Assembly: GCA_910577185.1 (NCBI GenBank)
Contig: CAJTLR010000004.1
Span: 35,868 to 99,867, forward strand
Origin: an uncultured Acetatifactor sp.
GTDB lineage: Bacteria; Bacillota; Clostridia; Lachnospirales; Lachnospiraceae
DNA length: 64,000 nucleotides
Direction of reading: 5' to 3'
The notes beneath the pieces are model-generated. The model worked only from the letters and a program-made list of their open reading frames with translations, did not search any database and was not told the DNA's origin. This document shows positions 8,809-17,409 of the stretch, piece by piece. Numbering within the stretch: the stretch's first letter is position 1; the number at the start of each line of letters is the position of its first letter. The translations under genes and the position numbers were made by a program.

Positions 8809-9399
8809 GTGAAACTGAGATATCAAATGCGGGGACTGGGAATCGGAATCATCATGACGGCCCTATTGATGGGAATGACTACGCGTGAGGAAGCTCCTTT
8901 GACGGATGCGGAGATCAAGGCCAGGGCTTCGGCGCTGGGAATGGTGGAAAGCGATTCCCTGAAACTGACAGATATTCTGAACGGTTCCCCTTCGTCCCAG
9001 GAAAACCCTCTGCCGGGGGAAGAACACCCGGATGAGATAAATTCACCTTCTGAACCGGGAACAGACGGAGAAGAACCGGCCGAAACGACGGAACCAGGGG
9101 AAGAAGGGGGTACCCAGGAGACTGCTGACATGCCTCAGGAATCCGGAGGGCAGGAAAATTCTGCCGCTTCCGAAAATGGGGAAGCTGTCACCATTGTGAT
9201 TGAATTTGGCGTGACTTCCTACAGTGTGAGCAAAATGCTGGCAGAAGCCGGGCTGGTGGAGAATGCCATTGCGTTTGACAATTATCTGTGTGCCAACGGA
9301 CTTTCCAGAAAAGTAAGCGCCGGTACCTATCAGATTGAACCCGGTACAAGTGAGGAAGAAATTATCAGAATCATAACAAAAAACTCCACGGTTCAATGA
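8809..9399 (+). CDS. MltG/YceG-like protein lacking the catalytic domain
   Basis: 196 residues from GTG 8809 with GAGGA upstream. An N-terminal hydrophobic helix (about 9-23) is followed by a long acidic Pro/Glu/Ser/Thr linker. The C-terminal 65 residues match the LysM-like subdomain at the start of MltG endolytic transglycosylases (VTIVIEFGVTSYSVSKMLAE, ...AGTYQIEPGTSEEEIIRIIT). The catalytic transglycosylase part is absent, so it may bind peptidoglycan without cutting it. The hairpin terminator of the flagellar operon overlaps its last codons. Confidence 0.7.
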   Translation: MKLRYQMRGLGIGIIMTALLMGMTTREEAPLTDAEIKARASALGMVESDSLKLTDILNGSPSSQENPLPGEEHPDEINSPSEPGTDGEEPAETTEPGEEGGTQETADMPQESGGQENSAASENGEAVTIVIEFGVTSYSVSKMLAEAGLVENAIAFDNYLCANGLSRKVSAGTYQIEPGTSEEEIIRIITKNSTVQ

Positions 9400-9422
9400 T
9401 TTTCGGAACCGGGGAGTTTTTT
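9382..9422 (+). terminator. Rho-independent terminator of the flagellar operon
   Basis: AACTCC-A-CGGTTC pairs with GAACCG-G-GGAGTT around a ten-base loop, followed by TTTTTT. The stem begins before the stop codon of the MltG-like gene (9397-9399). Confidence 0.9.
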
Positions 9423-9521
9423 GAAAGATTTTATGGAAATATAAGATTTCCCTCCGGGGAGAGTCTGATATAAAGCTTATATAAAATAGCATAAATAAAA
9501 TACAGAAATTTACAGAACCCC

Positions 9522-9750
9522 TTGCATTGCAGGGGGTATTGTGTTATAATAAAATGTGGCAGTGTGAAAAATTCCACTGAAAAATCACGTATGCCAATTC
9601 GGTGATGGTGCTTTTCTTTTTACAGCCTGACAGATTTCAGATACCCGGACCGGGTTGTGGAGGGAAGGTAGTTGCCGGAGACGGTCCGGCCTTAACGCGG
9701 GCAGGACAATATGGACATACGGAAGAAATCAACCAAACGGAGGTAAGAAC
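9522..9750 (+). promoter_or_regulatory. rpsB promoter and structured leader
   Basis: TTGCAT (9522-9527), 17 bases, TATAAT (9545-9550) is a strong vegetative promoter. The transcript then has a leader of about 190 bases before rpsB. It contains GTGG...CCAC (from 9556) and a perfect 8-base inverted repeat CCGGACCG (9645-9652) with CGGTCCGG (9682-9689). Ribosomal-protein leaders of this size commonly bind the protein they encode; S2 autoregulation is inferred here. Confidence 0.75.
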
Positions 9751-10518
9751 ATGAGCGTTATTTCTATGAAGCAGCTGCTGGAAGCAGGCGTCCATTTTGG
9801 ACATCAGACCAGAAGATGGAACCCTAAGATGGCTCCCTACATTTTTACGGAGAGAAACGGGATCCATATTATCGACCTGCAGAAGTCTGTAGGTAAGGTG
9901 GACGAGGCTTATAGGGCAGTATCTGAAATTGCGTCCCAGGGTGGGACAATCCTTTTTGTGGGAACCAAGAAGCAGGCGCAGGATGCCGTTAAGACAGAGG
10001 CAGAGCGCTGCGGTATGTATTATGTCAATGAGAGATGGCTGGGCGGTATGCTTACCAACTTCAAGACCATCCAGTCCCGTATTGGAAGACTCCGCACCAT
10101 TGAGAAGATGTCCGAAGATGGTACTTTTGACGTACTTCCCAAGAAGGAAGTAATCAAGCTGAAGAAGGAATGGGAAAAACTGGAGAAGAACCTGGGCGGT
10201 ATCAGGAACATGACCAGGGTTCCGGATGCTATTTTTGTGGTAGATCCGAAGAAGGAGAGAATCTGTGTGCAGGAGGCCCATGCGCTGGGCATTACTCTGA
10301 TCGGCATCGGTGATACCAACTGTGATCCGGAAGAACTGGATTACATTATTCCCGGAAATGACGACGCAATCAGGGCAGTGAAACTGATCGTTTCCAAGAT
10401 GGCAGATGCAGTCATCGAGGCAAACCAGGGAGAAGCTGTATACACTGAGGAAGAACAGCAGGCTGCAGAGGCCGGCGCTGTTGATATTGAAGAAATTGCC
10501 GGTCAGGAAAATGCGTAA
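9751..10518 (+). CDS. rpsB: 30S ribosomal protein S2
   Basis: 255 residues from ATG 9751 with a perfect GGAGGTAAG site; the frame is open further upstream but that part is leader. The opening (MSVISMKQLLEAGVHFGHQT) and RRWNPKMAPYIFTERNGIHI are S2 signatures, and NERWLGGMLTNFKTIQSRI follows. S2 joins late to the small subunit near S1. It is followed by tsf as in nearly all bacteria. The C-terminal tail is acidic, as usual. Confidence 0.97.
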   Translation: MSVISMKQLLEAGVHFGHQTRRWNPKMAPYIFTERNGIHIIDLQKSVGKVDEAYRAVSEIASQGGTILFVGTKKQAQDAVKTEAERCGMYYVNERWLGGMLTNFKTIQSRIGRLRTIEKMSEDGTFDVLPKKEVIKLKKEWEKLEKNLGGIRNMTRVPDAIFVVDPKKERICVQEAHALGITLIGIGDTNCDPEELDYIIPGNDDAIRAVKLIVSKMADAVIEANQGEAVYTEEEQQAAEAGAVDIEEIAGQENA

Positions 10519-10714
10519 ACAGTTACAGCCTCCGGGAGGGGTGAAAGCTTTCTCCGGAGAGGCGGCAAAGCGCTGAAAAACGGAGGCACTGCGGGATACG
10601 CAATTTCCGTGACATGATCTGTGCCGGTTAGGCCGGCATGATAGAAAATGAACCAGAAACAAAATGCCGCCGGTATGGCGGGAAAATGAGAACGAATATA
10701 GGAGGATGATATAA
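10519..10714 (+). other. rpsB-tsf intergenic region with inverted repeats
   Basis: 196 bases with no gene. It contains two short GC inverted repeats, CTCCGG/CCGGAG (about 10531-10557) and GCCGG/CCGGC (about 10623-10637). Neither has a U-run, so a partial processing or attenuation site is more likely than a full terminator. Confidence 0.4.
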
Positions 10715-11653
10715 ATGGCACAAGTGACAGCGGCTATGGTTAAGGAATTGCGCGAGCAGACCGGCGCCGGTATGACCGATTGTAAGAAGGCTCTGAGCGA
10801 GACCGATGGAAATATGGAAGAGGCTGTGGAAATTCTGAGAAAGAAGGGCCAGGCCAAGGCAGTGAAGAAGGAAAGCAGGATTGCGGCAGAAGGTCTTTGC
10901 TGTATTGCATCGGATGGAGAGACCAGGGCAGCAGTGGTGGAAGTCAATTCCGAGACAGACTTTGTGGCGAAGAATGAAACATTCCAGCAGTTTGTAAATG
11001 CAGTGGCAAAGCAGGCCGTGAATTCTGACGCCGCTGACATTGATGCTTTCCTGGAGGAAAAGTGGAATGAAGACGCATCCAAGACTGTAAAGGAAGCGCT
11101 GGTTGACAAGATTGCCGTAATCGGTGAGAAACTCAACATCAGAAGATTTGAGAAGATTGTGGCTTCTGAAGGCTGCGTTGCCACCTATGTACATGGCGGC
11201 GGTCGTATCGGTGTTATCGTGGAGGCCAGAACCAGTGTTGTGAACGACGCCGTGAAGGAAGCCCTTACCAACATTGCAATGCAGGTTGCCGCGCTGAATC
11301 CTAAATATGTGGCTACCGCAGATGTGTCGGAAGAATACAAGGCTCATGAGAAGGAAATCATTGCGGCGCAGATTGCCCAGGATCCCAAGATGGCAGGCAA
11401 GCCTGAAAAGGTGATCGAGGGTGCTGTCAATGGCCGTCTGAATAAAGAGCTGAAGGAAGTATGTCTGCTGGAGCAGGTGTATGTAAAGGCAGAAGATGGC
11501 AAGCAGACAGTGGCACAGTACGTGGCACAGGTTGCAAAGGAAAACGCTGCAGATCTGAGCATTACAAAGTTCGTCCGCTTTGAGACCGGTGAAGGCATCG
11601 AGAAGAAGAATGAGGACTTTGCTGCAGAAGTAGCTGCGCAGATGGGAATGTAA
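10715..11653 (+). CDS. tsf: Elongation factor Ts
   Basis: 312 residues, AGGAGG upstream. The N-terminal UBA-like module and the EF-Tu-contacting motif are present (VKELREQTGAGMTDCKKAL), then EVNSETDFVAKNE, and the dimerisation and coiled-coil region. It catalyses GDP release from EF-Tu during translation. A strong terminator follows 22 bases after the stop. Confidence 0.97.
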   Translation: MAQVTAAMVKELREQTGAGMTDCKKALSETDGNMEEAVEILRKKGQAKAVKKESRIAAEGLCCIASDGETRAAVVEVNSETDFVAKNETFQQFVNAVAKQAVNSDAADIDAFLEEKWNEDASKTVKEALVDKIAVIGEKLNIRRFEKIVASEGCVATYVHGGGRIGVIVEARTSVVNDAVKEALTNIAMQVAALNPKYVATADVSEEYKAHEKEIIAAQIAQDPKMAGKPEKVIEGAVNGRLNKELKEVCLLEQVYVKAEDGKQTVAQYVAQVAKENAADLSITKFVRFETGEGIEKKNEDFAAEVAAQMGM

Positions 11654-11675
11654 TTCCAATTTCATAAGATTAAGC

Positions 11676-11711
11676 AAAACGCTGGAAACCCGCATGTTTC
11701 CAGCGTTTTTT
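11676..11711 (+). terminator. Terminator after tsf
   Basis: AAAACGCTGGAAAC pairs perfectly with GTTTCCAGCGTTTT around CCGCAT and ends in a T6 run. Textbook intrinsic terminator. Confidence 0.95.
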
Positions 11712-11897
11712 GCGTTTCCGGGGTGTCATTTTGGGATGATGGAAATTAGAGAATTTTGCGGAAAAGTTGGTAAAAAACTGGTACGGGAATTGCTAAAATC
11801 TTTTACCAATTTTTAAGGGGCGAAGTTTGCAGGGTTTTTATAATGTGGGGAAGGGTGGATTTTTTTACCAAGAAGCAATGAGAAAAGATGAAAAAAT

Positions 11898-12080
11898 AAG
11901 GAGGATGTGTATGTGACTGGTTGAGATGATGGTTTGATGGGGAAGGACCGAATGATACAGTTGCCGGAGGAGGAAGTAAAGGTGAGGGGGCTGAAGGAAG
12001 GGGATGAGCTGTGTCTGTCTTATCTGGTGGATGATCAGATGGAGGGAAGGTATAGAATTGTATACACTGATATAGATTAA
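11898..12080 (+). pseudogene. Small gene relic
   Basis: A good ribosome site (AAGGAGG, 11898-11904) precedes ATG TGT ATG TGA, so the frame dies at once. A coding-like stretch follows in another frame from ATG 11937 or 11952 to the stop at 12078-12080 (VKVRGLKEGDELCLSYLVDD, ending RYRIVYTDID). It reads like the C-terminus of a small globular protein. I cannot name the family. The rest of 11712-12290 is AT-rich with no other gene visible. Confidence 0.35.
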
Positions 12081-12292
12081 TTTTATAAACATATAAATCT
12101 AGGAAAATACAATTGATATGATTTCTGGGCAAATGAATAATCTGAGTGGCGCTGCGATATCAGAATATCCAAGCAAACAAGGTATTTCATGTACGGCAGC
12201 GGAAAGTGTGCACTATGGACTTACAACCATATGCAGCGGTCTCCTTTTTTCCCAGGCAGGCCGGGCGGGAAATTACCTGGTACAGTAAAAAC

Positions 12293-12371
12293 TACGGTCA
12301 TTACACCGAAATGTCCGTTCATGGCATTATCGAAACCATGTCTGTGTTTGTGTCGATATATATGATATACT
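12293..12371 (+). promoter_or_regulatory. LytTR-type operator pair and promoter
   Basis: TACGGTCAT (12293-12301) and TCCGTTCAT (12314-12322) fit the LytTR consensus [TA][AC][CA]GTTN[AG][TG], the first with one mismatch. They are direct repeats 21 bases apart, two DNA turns, as in AgrA targets. A -10 (TATACT, 12366-12371) follows with no good -35, as expected for an activator-dependent promoter. The downstream gene encodes a LytTR regulator, which points to autoregulation. Confidence 0.65.
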
Positions 12372-12390
12372 CGTAAAAGAGGTGATGAAA

Positions 12391-13107
12391 ATGCTGTCAA
12401 TAGCAGTGTGTGATGATGAAGTCATAGAATGTTGCAATATGGCAAAGAGAATTAAAGAAATTTTGGAAGAAATGAAAATACCATGCATCATCCGTCAGTT
12501 CCGAAGTGGTGGGGGACTGCTGCAGGCACTGGAAAGTTTTGACGTTGTTTTCCTTGATATCATTATGCAGGATTTGGATGGAATGAAAACAGCACAGATT
12601 CTCCGCGAAAGGGCATCTGACAAGATACTCATATTTGTATCTTCCAGCAGGGAATATGTGTTTGAAGCGTATGACGTGGAGGCTTTCCAATATCTGCTGA
12701 AGCCTGTGGAGGGCAGGAAACTGAAAAGTGTACTACAGAAAATCGTCTTGAAAACAGAAAGCCGTTCACAGGAATTTATCATTGTCAGCAGGGAAAGGCA
12801 GAAAAAGAAGTTATTTCTTGATGATATATACTATTTCGAGATAAAGGGAAGAATAGTTGATGCTCATGGGCCGGAAGGAATTTTTGCTTATTATGGGCAG
12901 ATAGGGGAGCTGGAGAATAAACTGCGGGATAAAGGTTTTTTCAGGTGCCATAAGAGCTATCTGGTAAATCTGAAATATGCTGAGGGGTATAACAGGCAGG
13001 AAGTGATTCTGGAAAACGGGGAAAAAATTGTGATTGCGAAAAGAAGATACGATAAGTTTGCCCAGGAGGTGCTCAGGGTTATGAGGAAAAACGGAGGGAT
13101 CCTGTGA
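12391..13107 (+). CDS. LytTR-family response regulator (AgrA-like)
   Basis: 238 residues from ATG 12391; AGAGGTGA lies six bases upstream, favouring it over GTG 12382. The receiver domain has the acidic pair in AVCDDE, phospho-acceptor VVFLDIIMQDLDG, and FVSSS. The C-terminal LytTR DNA-binding domain (about 135-235) includes DIYYFEIKGRIVDAHG and FFRCHKSYLVNLKYAEG. It is the output of the sensor encoded next, with a four-base overlap. No AgrB or AgrD gene is visible nearby, so the inducing signal is unknown. Confidence 0.9.
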   Translation: MLSIAVCDDEVIECCNMAKRIKEILEEMKIPCIIRQFRSGGGLLQALESFDVVFLDIIMQDLDGMKTAQILRERASDKILIFVSSSREYVFEAYDVEAFQYLLKPVEGRKLKSVLQKIVLKTESRSQEFIIVSRERQKKKLFLDDIYYFEIKGRIVDAHGPEGIFAYYGQIGELENKLRDKGFFRCHKSYLVNLKYAEGYNRQEVILENGEKIVIAKRRYDKFAQEVLRVMRKNGGIL

Positions 13108-14483
13108 AACAACTCTTAGAGTGTACGGATATTTTAATCGTAGCACCATTCTTTCTGGGGTATCTATGGGCAGCAGATAAGTTTTGTAAAAAATTTTTAG
13201 GAGCTTCCAAAAGAAGGGAAGGGCTGTTTTTGTTTTTTTCCTTTTGTGGATGGCTGTTTTGTAATATTTTAGGCCGGCTGTCTTTCATTCCGTATACTTT
13301 TTCTGTGCTGCTGTATCCTATATTCTTTATGGGATTGGTGCTGCTGTTGTTCCAGTCAGACAGGGAGAAAAGGATTCTGGCTGCAGCTATGTTGATGGTA
13401 GTTGTAAGGATGGCAGCAGATTTCTTTGCCTCTTTTTTATCATGCATGGAACTGTTTTTCCTGCATGTAGTAAAAAAGATACCAGAACCGTTTTCTGAAG
13501 TTTGGGTGATCGGACTGATTAGTGGTGCAGGCAATTGTTTTGCCATATTGGCTGTACGCTGGATGTCGAAGCATCTTGGTTCTGTTTTTTGTGGCAAACC
13601 GAGAAAGTGGTATGTGATACTGGCAGTTCCTATGTTTGTGACTGTTATAGTGTATGATGTGGCAAGCTGGGGTGCCAGCAATGGCATAATGGTCAGGAGC
13701 GGGGGCAACATGGGTTTGTATTATGACCAGATTTTCAGCCTTGTTGAATTTTTGGTTTTGGCGTCCCTGTCGATGACAGCAATAGGATTTTATGTGTTTG
13801 GAATGAACCGGATTTATCTGGAACAGGAAAAGAGCAGCCAGTACCATTCGCAGATTGCTGTTTACAAGATGCTGTCAGAGCAGTACAGGCAGTCGGAGAG
13901 GCTGCGGCATGATATGAAGAATCATATTATTGCCTTGTCGGCGCTGTCCCGGAATAAAGAATGGGAGAAGATAGACAGCTATCTGAAAAATATGGAGGGC
14001 ATTGTTCTGGATGCTGACGGGGATATGACAGGGAATAAGGCAGTGGATGCGCTTCTGTACCAGAAACGGAAACGGGCAGAAGAAGAAAACATCAATTGGG
14101 AGTGTGATGTGCAGATGCCAAAGGAATACTGCATCAACGAATTTGACCTATGTGTATTGTTTGGAAATATATTGGATAATGCGCTGGAAGCGTGTGGAAG
14201 GATGCCGGGGGGCGAATGCCGCTTTATCAATATTCAGGCAAAAACAGTAAAAAAATGTTTTCTGCTTGAAGTAAAAAACAGTAGGGACAGGACAGAAAAA
14301 TATGCAGATGGATTTACGAGTAAAGGGGATTTAATGGAACATGGGATCGGCCTGCTGAATGTAAGCGATGTGGTAAATAAGTATAACGGGGCAGTGAATA
14401 CAGAGGCCGAAAACGGCATTTTTGTAATATCTATTTTAATGCCGTTTTCTGATGCCGCACATGACATCAAAGCGGCTGTTTGA
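13104..14483 (+). CDS. AgrC-like sensor histidine kinase (GHKL)
   Basis: 459 residues from GTG 13104 (GGAGGGATCCT before it), overlapping the regulator gene by four bases. About six hydrophobic segments fill residues 1-235. A linker helix and the phospho-acceptor LRHDMKNHIIALSAL (about 268-282) follow, then a GHKL ATPase with N-box CVLFGNILDNALEAC and a short G-box HGIGLLNVSDVVNKYNG. This is the topology of AgrC, VirS and related peptide-sensing kinases. Its ligand is unknown. Confidence 0.9.
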   Translation: MKQLLECTDILIVAPFFLGYLWAADKFCKKFLGASKRREGLFLFFSFCGWLFCNILGRLSFIPYTFSVLLYPIFFMGLVLLLFQSDREKRILAAAMLMVVVRMAADFFASFLSCMELFFLHVVKKIPEPFSEVWVIGLISGAGNCFAILAVRWMSKHLGSVFCGKPRKWYVILAVPMFVTVIVYDVASWGASNGIMVRSGGNMGLYYDQIFSLVEFLVLASLSMTAIGFYVFGMNRIYLEQEKSSQYHSQIAVYKMLSEQYRQSERLRHDMKNHIIALSALSRNKEWEKIDSYLKNMEGIVLDADGDMTGNKAVDALLYQKRKRAEEENINWECDVQMPKEYCINEFDLCVLFGNILDNALEACGRMPGGECRFINIQAKTVKKCFLLEVKNSRDRTEKYADGFTSKGDLMEHGIGLLNVSDVVNKYNGAVNTEAENGIFVISILMPFSDAAHDIKAAV

Positions 14484-14570
14484 AGCATAAACCTAATATC
14501 GCATATTCACACCGCCGAAAGAAAAACTAAGGGGTTTTATGTCCCGGAAAAACGGTAGGAGGATGGTATT

Positions 14571-15083
14571 ATGCATGCAAAGACAATGGAAGGGCTTGTA
14601 GGTGCAAGGACTAACATGGAGTTGCTCAATACTCCGTTACGGGTTTATAAGGAAGCGAGGCTCAAGGGTGATGCCAAAAAGATGGAGCAGGCAATGGGCT
14701 ACATGGGTGATTGTACCCAAGCGGCCTATGATTACAAAGAGAAAGCTGACGAGGGTATGAAGAAGGATGTGGAGGAGACCCGCAGGATTGCAGAGGAACA
14801 GCGTGAGGAGGCTATCCGGAAACGTAAGGAAGAACGTGAAAAACTGGAAGAGAGGATTGAAGAAAATAGGAATACTGATGCCAATACAGATACCAAAGAG
14901 ACAAAAGGATGTCTCTTGGAGATCAGTGCAGAAGGAAAGGTATTGCTAAAGGATAACATAGATTCTGGCGGTGTCGGTTCTGATGAAATAAAAATGGATG
15001 CTGTAAAGGAGCCTGTAACATATACAAAAACAGGTGAGACGGTTCCTTCGGAACAGATTGCAGGCATTTCGCTATCTGTCTAA
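14571..15083 (+). CDS. Coiled-coil protein of unknown function
   Basis: 170 residues, AGGAGG eight bases upstream. It is soluble, with no signal peptide. Residues about 55-100 form a long charged coiled coil (KKDVEETRRIAEEQREEAIR). A short beta-rich part follows (CLLEISAEGKVLLKD). I recognise no family. It lies 87 bases after the sensor kinase. A weak flagellar-sigma-like -10 (GCCGAAAG, about 14513-14520) lies upstream, so it may be in the motility regulon like the gene at 21641; this is tentative. Confidence 0.6.
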   Translation: MHAKTMEGLVGARTNMELLNTPLRVYKEARLKGDAKKMEQAMGYMGDCTQAAYDYKEKADEGMKKDVEETRRIAEEQREEAIRKRKEEREKLEERIEENRNTDANTDTKETKGCLLEISAEGKVLLKDNIDSGGVGSDEIKMDAVKEPVTYTKTGETVPSEQIAGISLSV

Positions 15084-15322
15084 ATTTAGATATATTGTGG
15101 AAATAACCTGGCATACTACAGCGTTACAAGGGAATCTGTGGAAGGCACACTAATGAAAAGCGGCAGTACCCTGGACATGGAGATATAATCTTTACATCAT
15201 ATTCCGCAGGGGCACATAAACCTTTGCTTTATGGAGTGTCCGGACTTTAATGATAAAATTTTTAGGAGGAAGCGCTTGACGAGAGGAGAGTAATACCATA
15301 AAGTGTCACATCGGAACCTGCG
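15084..15322. other. Non-coding stretch with coding-like remnants
   Basis: No intact gene. On the plus strand there are short coding-like patches: YYSVTRESVEGTLMKSG (about 15110-15186) and DIIFTSYSAGAHKPLLYGVS (about 15180-15248) in different frames. They suggest a decayed gene of the same accessory type as its neighbours. Confidence 0.3.
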
Positions 15323-15368
15323 AAAAGGCATCGGGCAGGGGGCTGTATGCGGCCCTTGCCCGGATGCC
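15323..15368 (-). terminator. Terminator of the methyltransferase operon
   Basis: Read on the minus strand, GGCATCC-GGGCAA-GGGCC pairs with the reverse half ending GATGCC, followed by TTTT. It lies 37 bases past the last minus-strand gene. Confidence 0.8.
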
Positions 15369-15404
15369 TGCTTTCCGATCCGGTGAGGAGAGGCTCATAG
15401 GGGA

Positions 15405-16144
15405 CTACTCCTTGAAATCCCCCTTGTATTCCCGTACAATCTCAATCATATTGAGATAATTCTCCAAGGGCACATAAGATGGGATCAAGTTCCCGGTTCC
15501 CATTGCGATGCCGCCGTGTCCTTCAACTTTTTGCAGTATATCCACGGCATATTCCCTCAGCGCCTTTTTGTCCAGCTGGCAGACTGCGTCCACATCAAAA
15601 CCGCCGAAATTGCCGATCCGGTTGCCGTACCGTTCCACCCATTCCGGAAACAGGGCGATCTGGTCCTCGTTGGAATGCTTCGCGTCGATTCCCGCTGCGA
15701 TTAGGTCGTCCATGATGGAAAAAATACAGCCGCAGGAATGCAGCAGAAAGGGCTTATCATAGCTGTGTACCAGGTCAATGCTGGGCTTATACTGCGGGAT
15801 GCGGTCCGGCAGCTCCTCCCAAGGATAATTCCTGAAGTCCTCCATGGTTTTAATGGCAGGGTCAATGCGGCTTTTTCCCAGCGCTCCTCCTCCGGGCAGA
15901 ATCCCGCCCACACAGCATTCGAACGGAACAATATCATAGCCGTTTTCTTTTAAAAACCTGCAGTAATAATGGAAGTATTCCTCCATTTCTTTCTCACTGC
16001 CGTCATACCAGCCGGCAAAGCTTTTACTGTAAAATTCCTTGATTTTCCCAGTAGCGATCAGGTGCTCGTATAACGGAAGCGGGACGCTTCCTGATTCCTG
16101 GCAGCATTTTCCACATGTCTGTAATCAGGCTGAAATCTTTTCAT
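15405..16144 (-). pseudogene. Uroporphyrinogen decarboxylase-family methyltransferase, frameshifted and shortened
   Basis: Translation from ATG 16142-16144 (GGAGG before it) reads MKRFQPDYRHVENAARNQEA, then hits a stop. The continuing sequence (PLPLYEHLIATGKIKEFYSK...) is in another frame, so there is a one-base shift at about 16078-16090. The rest includes FLLHSCGCIFSIMDDLIAAG and DAKHSNEDQI, typical of corrinoid-linked UroD-family proteins. Total about 245 residues against the usual 330-370. The part between YPWEELPD and IPQYK, normally about 100 residues, is absent. I infer an in-frame deletion plus a frameshift. Confidence 0.7.
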
Positions 16145-16163
16145 CGCTTTTCCTCCAGAAGGA

Positions 16164-17153
16164 TTATTTTTTCCCGAAGTTTTTTTCGTAATCCTCGTAA
16201 TTGCCGTACCTTCTCCATATTTCCATCATCATCTCATAACGGTTCAGGTCAAGCCCGGTATAAACGCAGTTGGAGGTGGCAAAAACATAGCCTCTTCCGT
16301 TTTCCATGCCTTCCCGCAGTGTGCGCATGATGTCCTCGCGACATTCTTCATCCGTTCCTGTCTGCAGAAGGCCGCAGTTGACATTGCCGACCAGCGCGAT
16401 ATCATTCCCGATGATCTTCCTCACCTCGGGAATGGACACGCCGCCCTGGGGATCCAGGGAATGGATGGCATCCGGCTTGCAGTCTGCCATCTTTTTGACA
16501 ATCGGCATAATGTTCCCATCGGTATGCTTGATAGTGTAATAACCCATTTTACGGTATTCCGCAATCGACTCTTTCAGGTAGGGAACAATAAATTCGTCAA
16601 ACTGTTCCTCATTGAAAAACGGGTTCACATTGAAGCAGTAGTCAGAACACAGCGCAAAGCCGTCATGCAGGTGCCCCTTCTGGTCCAGCGCCGCCGCGAA
16701 TTTCAGAGAATCGTCCAGACGTTTTTGGGATTCCTCGTTCAGCCCTTCCGGGTCATCATACATCCTTACGGAAAAGTCCATCATGCTGTTCCCGTCCGGA
16801 ATTGCCCAGGTGGGATCGCCGTGCATCATGATATAATACTCATCATCGCTTTTTTCGCGGATCAGCTCGAGCAGCCACTGAGTATTCTCTACCCCGCCCG
16901 GATTGAGATGCACAAAAATTGCGCTGTGGCCATATGCCCTGGCTGTATCAATATACAGCTGTGCCATCTCGTTCATATGAAGGCTTTTTTCCTGGTAGCT
17001 CATCTGGTTCCACTGTTCGTAAAAACGGTGGGCCGGATGAACCTTCCCGAATTTCTCCATGGTCAGGAAGAATACCAGCTCAAATGTAGGGACCTGCCCG
17101 CCAATCGGCTCACATTTTAATGTTTTGATAAAACGTTCTCTATGTGTCATCAT
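16164..17153 (-). CDS. UroD-family (MtaA-like) methyltransferase
   Basis: 329 residues from ATG 17151-17153 (AAAGGG upstream); a TTG at 17177 would add eight residues. It opens MMTHRERFIKTLKCEPI, the standard start of this family. Later motifs are YTIKHTDGNIMPIVKKMADC and GNDIALVGNVNCGLLQTG. UroD-family proteins in such clusters move methyl groups from a corrinoid protein to an acceptor, or handle the methylated substrate. In place of H-x-C there is H-T-D, so metal binding differs from MtaA. Length is normal, unlike its neighbours. Confidence 0.82.
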   Translation of the reverse strand: MMTHRERFIKTLKCEPIGGQVPTFELVFFLTMEKFGKVHPAHRFYEQWNQMSYQEKSLHMNEMAQLYIDTARAYGHSAIFVHLNPGGVENTQWLLELIREKSDDEYYIMMHGDPTWAIPDGNSMMDFSVRMYDDPEGLNEESQKRLDDSLKFAAALDQKGHLHDGFALCSDYCFNVNPFFNEEQFDEFIVPYLKESIAEYRKMGYYTIKHTDGNIMPIVKKMADCKPDAIHSLDPQGGVSIPEVRKIIGNDIALVGNVNCGLLQTGTDEECREDIMRTLREGMENGRGYVFATSNCVYTGLDLNRYEMMMEIWRRYGNYEDYEKNFGKK

Positions 17154-17409
17154 GCTTGCCCTTTCGTCATTCTTCAAACATCATCTGTTCCATATCAAAA
17201 TCCTGGAACGCCGCGTTTCTGCCAAGATTAACCGTTTCTGCACGTTCTGCCGGCGCAGAGGCTCTTTTCGCGGTCTCTGTCATGGAGAATGCGCTCTGCC
17301 CCTGCCGGCGCCGCGTTTCCGCAGATCCCGGCCGGGGCTTCCTCACCGACTACGTGTAGTTTCCAGCTCCAAAAGCGGATCTTCGCTTCATCGCTTTCCA
17401 TTTCCAATC
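17154..17409 (-). other. GC-rich gap with two small overlapping frames
   Basis: 256 bases between two methyltransferase genes. On the minus strand a frame starts just after the upstream stop (MESDEAKIRFWSWKLHVVGE, from about 17402). A second frame starts within it (MTETAKRASAPAERAE, ending AAFQDFDMEQMMFEE about 17168). The endings look coding-like, so this may be one small gene broken by a frameshift. I cannot assign a family. Confidence 0.35.

Noticed and set aside
9637..11184. Long open frame on the minus strand opposite rpsB and tsf
   Set aside because: Antisense shadow of two highly conserved genes; no ribosome site and low-complexity Ser/Leu/Phe composition.
12146..12376. 76-codon frame before the LytTR regulator
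   Set aside because: Overlaps the operator pair and promoter, lacks a ribosome site and has no protein-like pattern.
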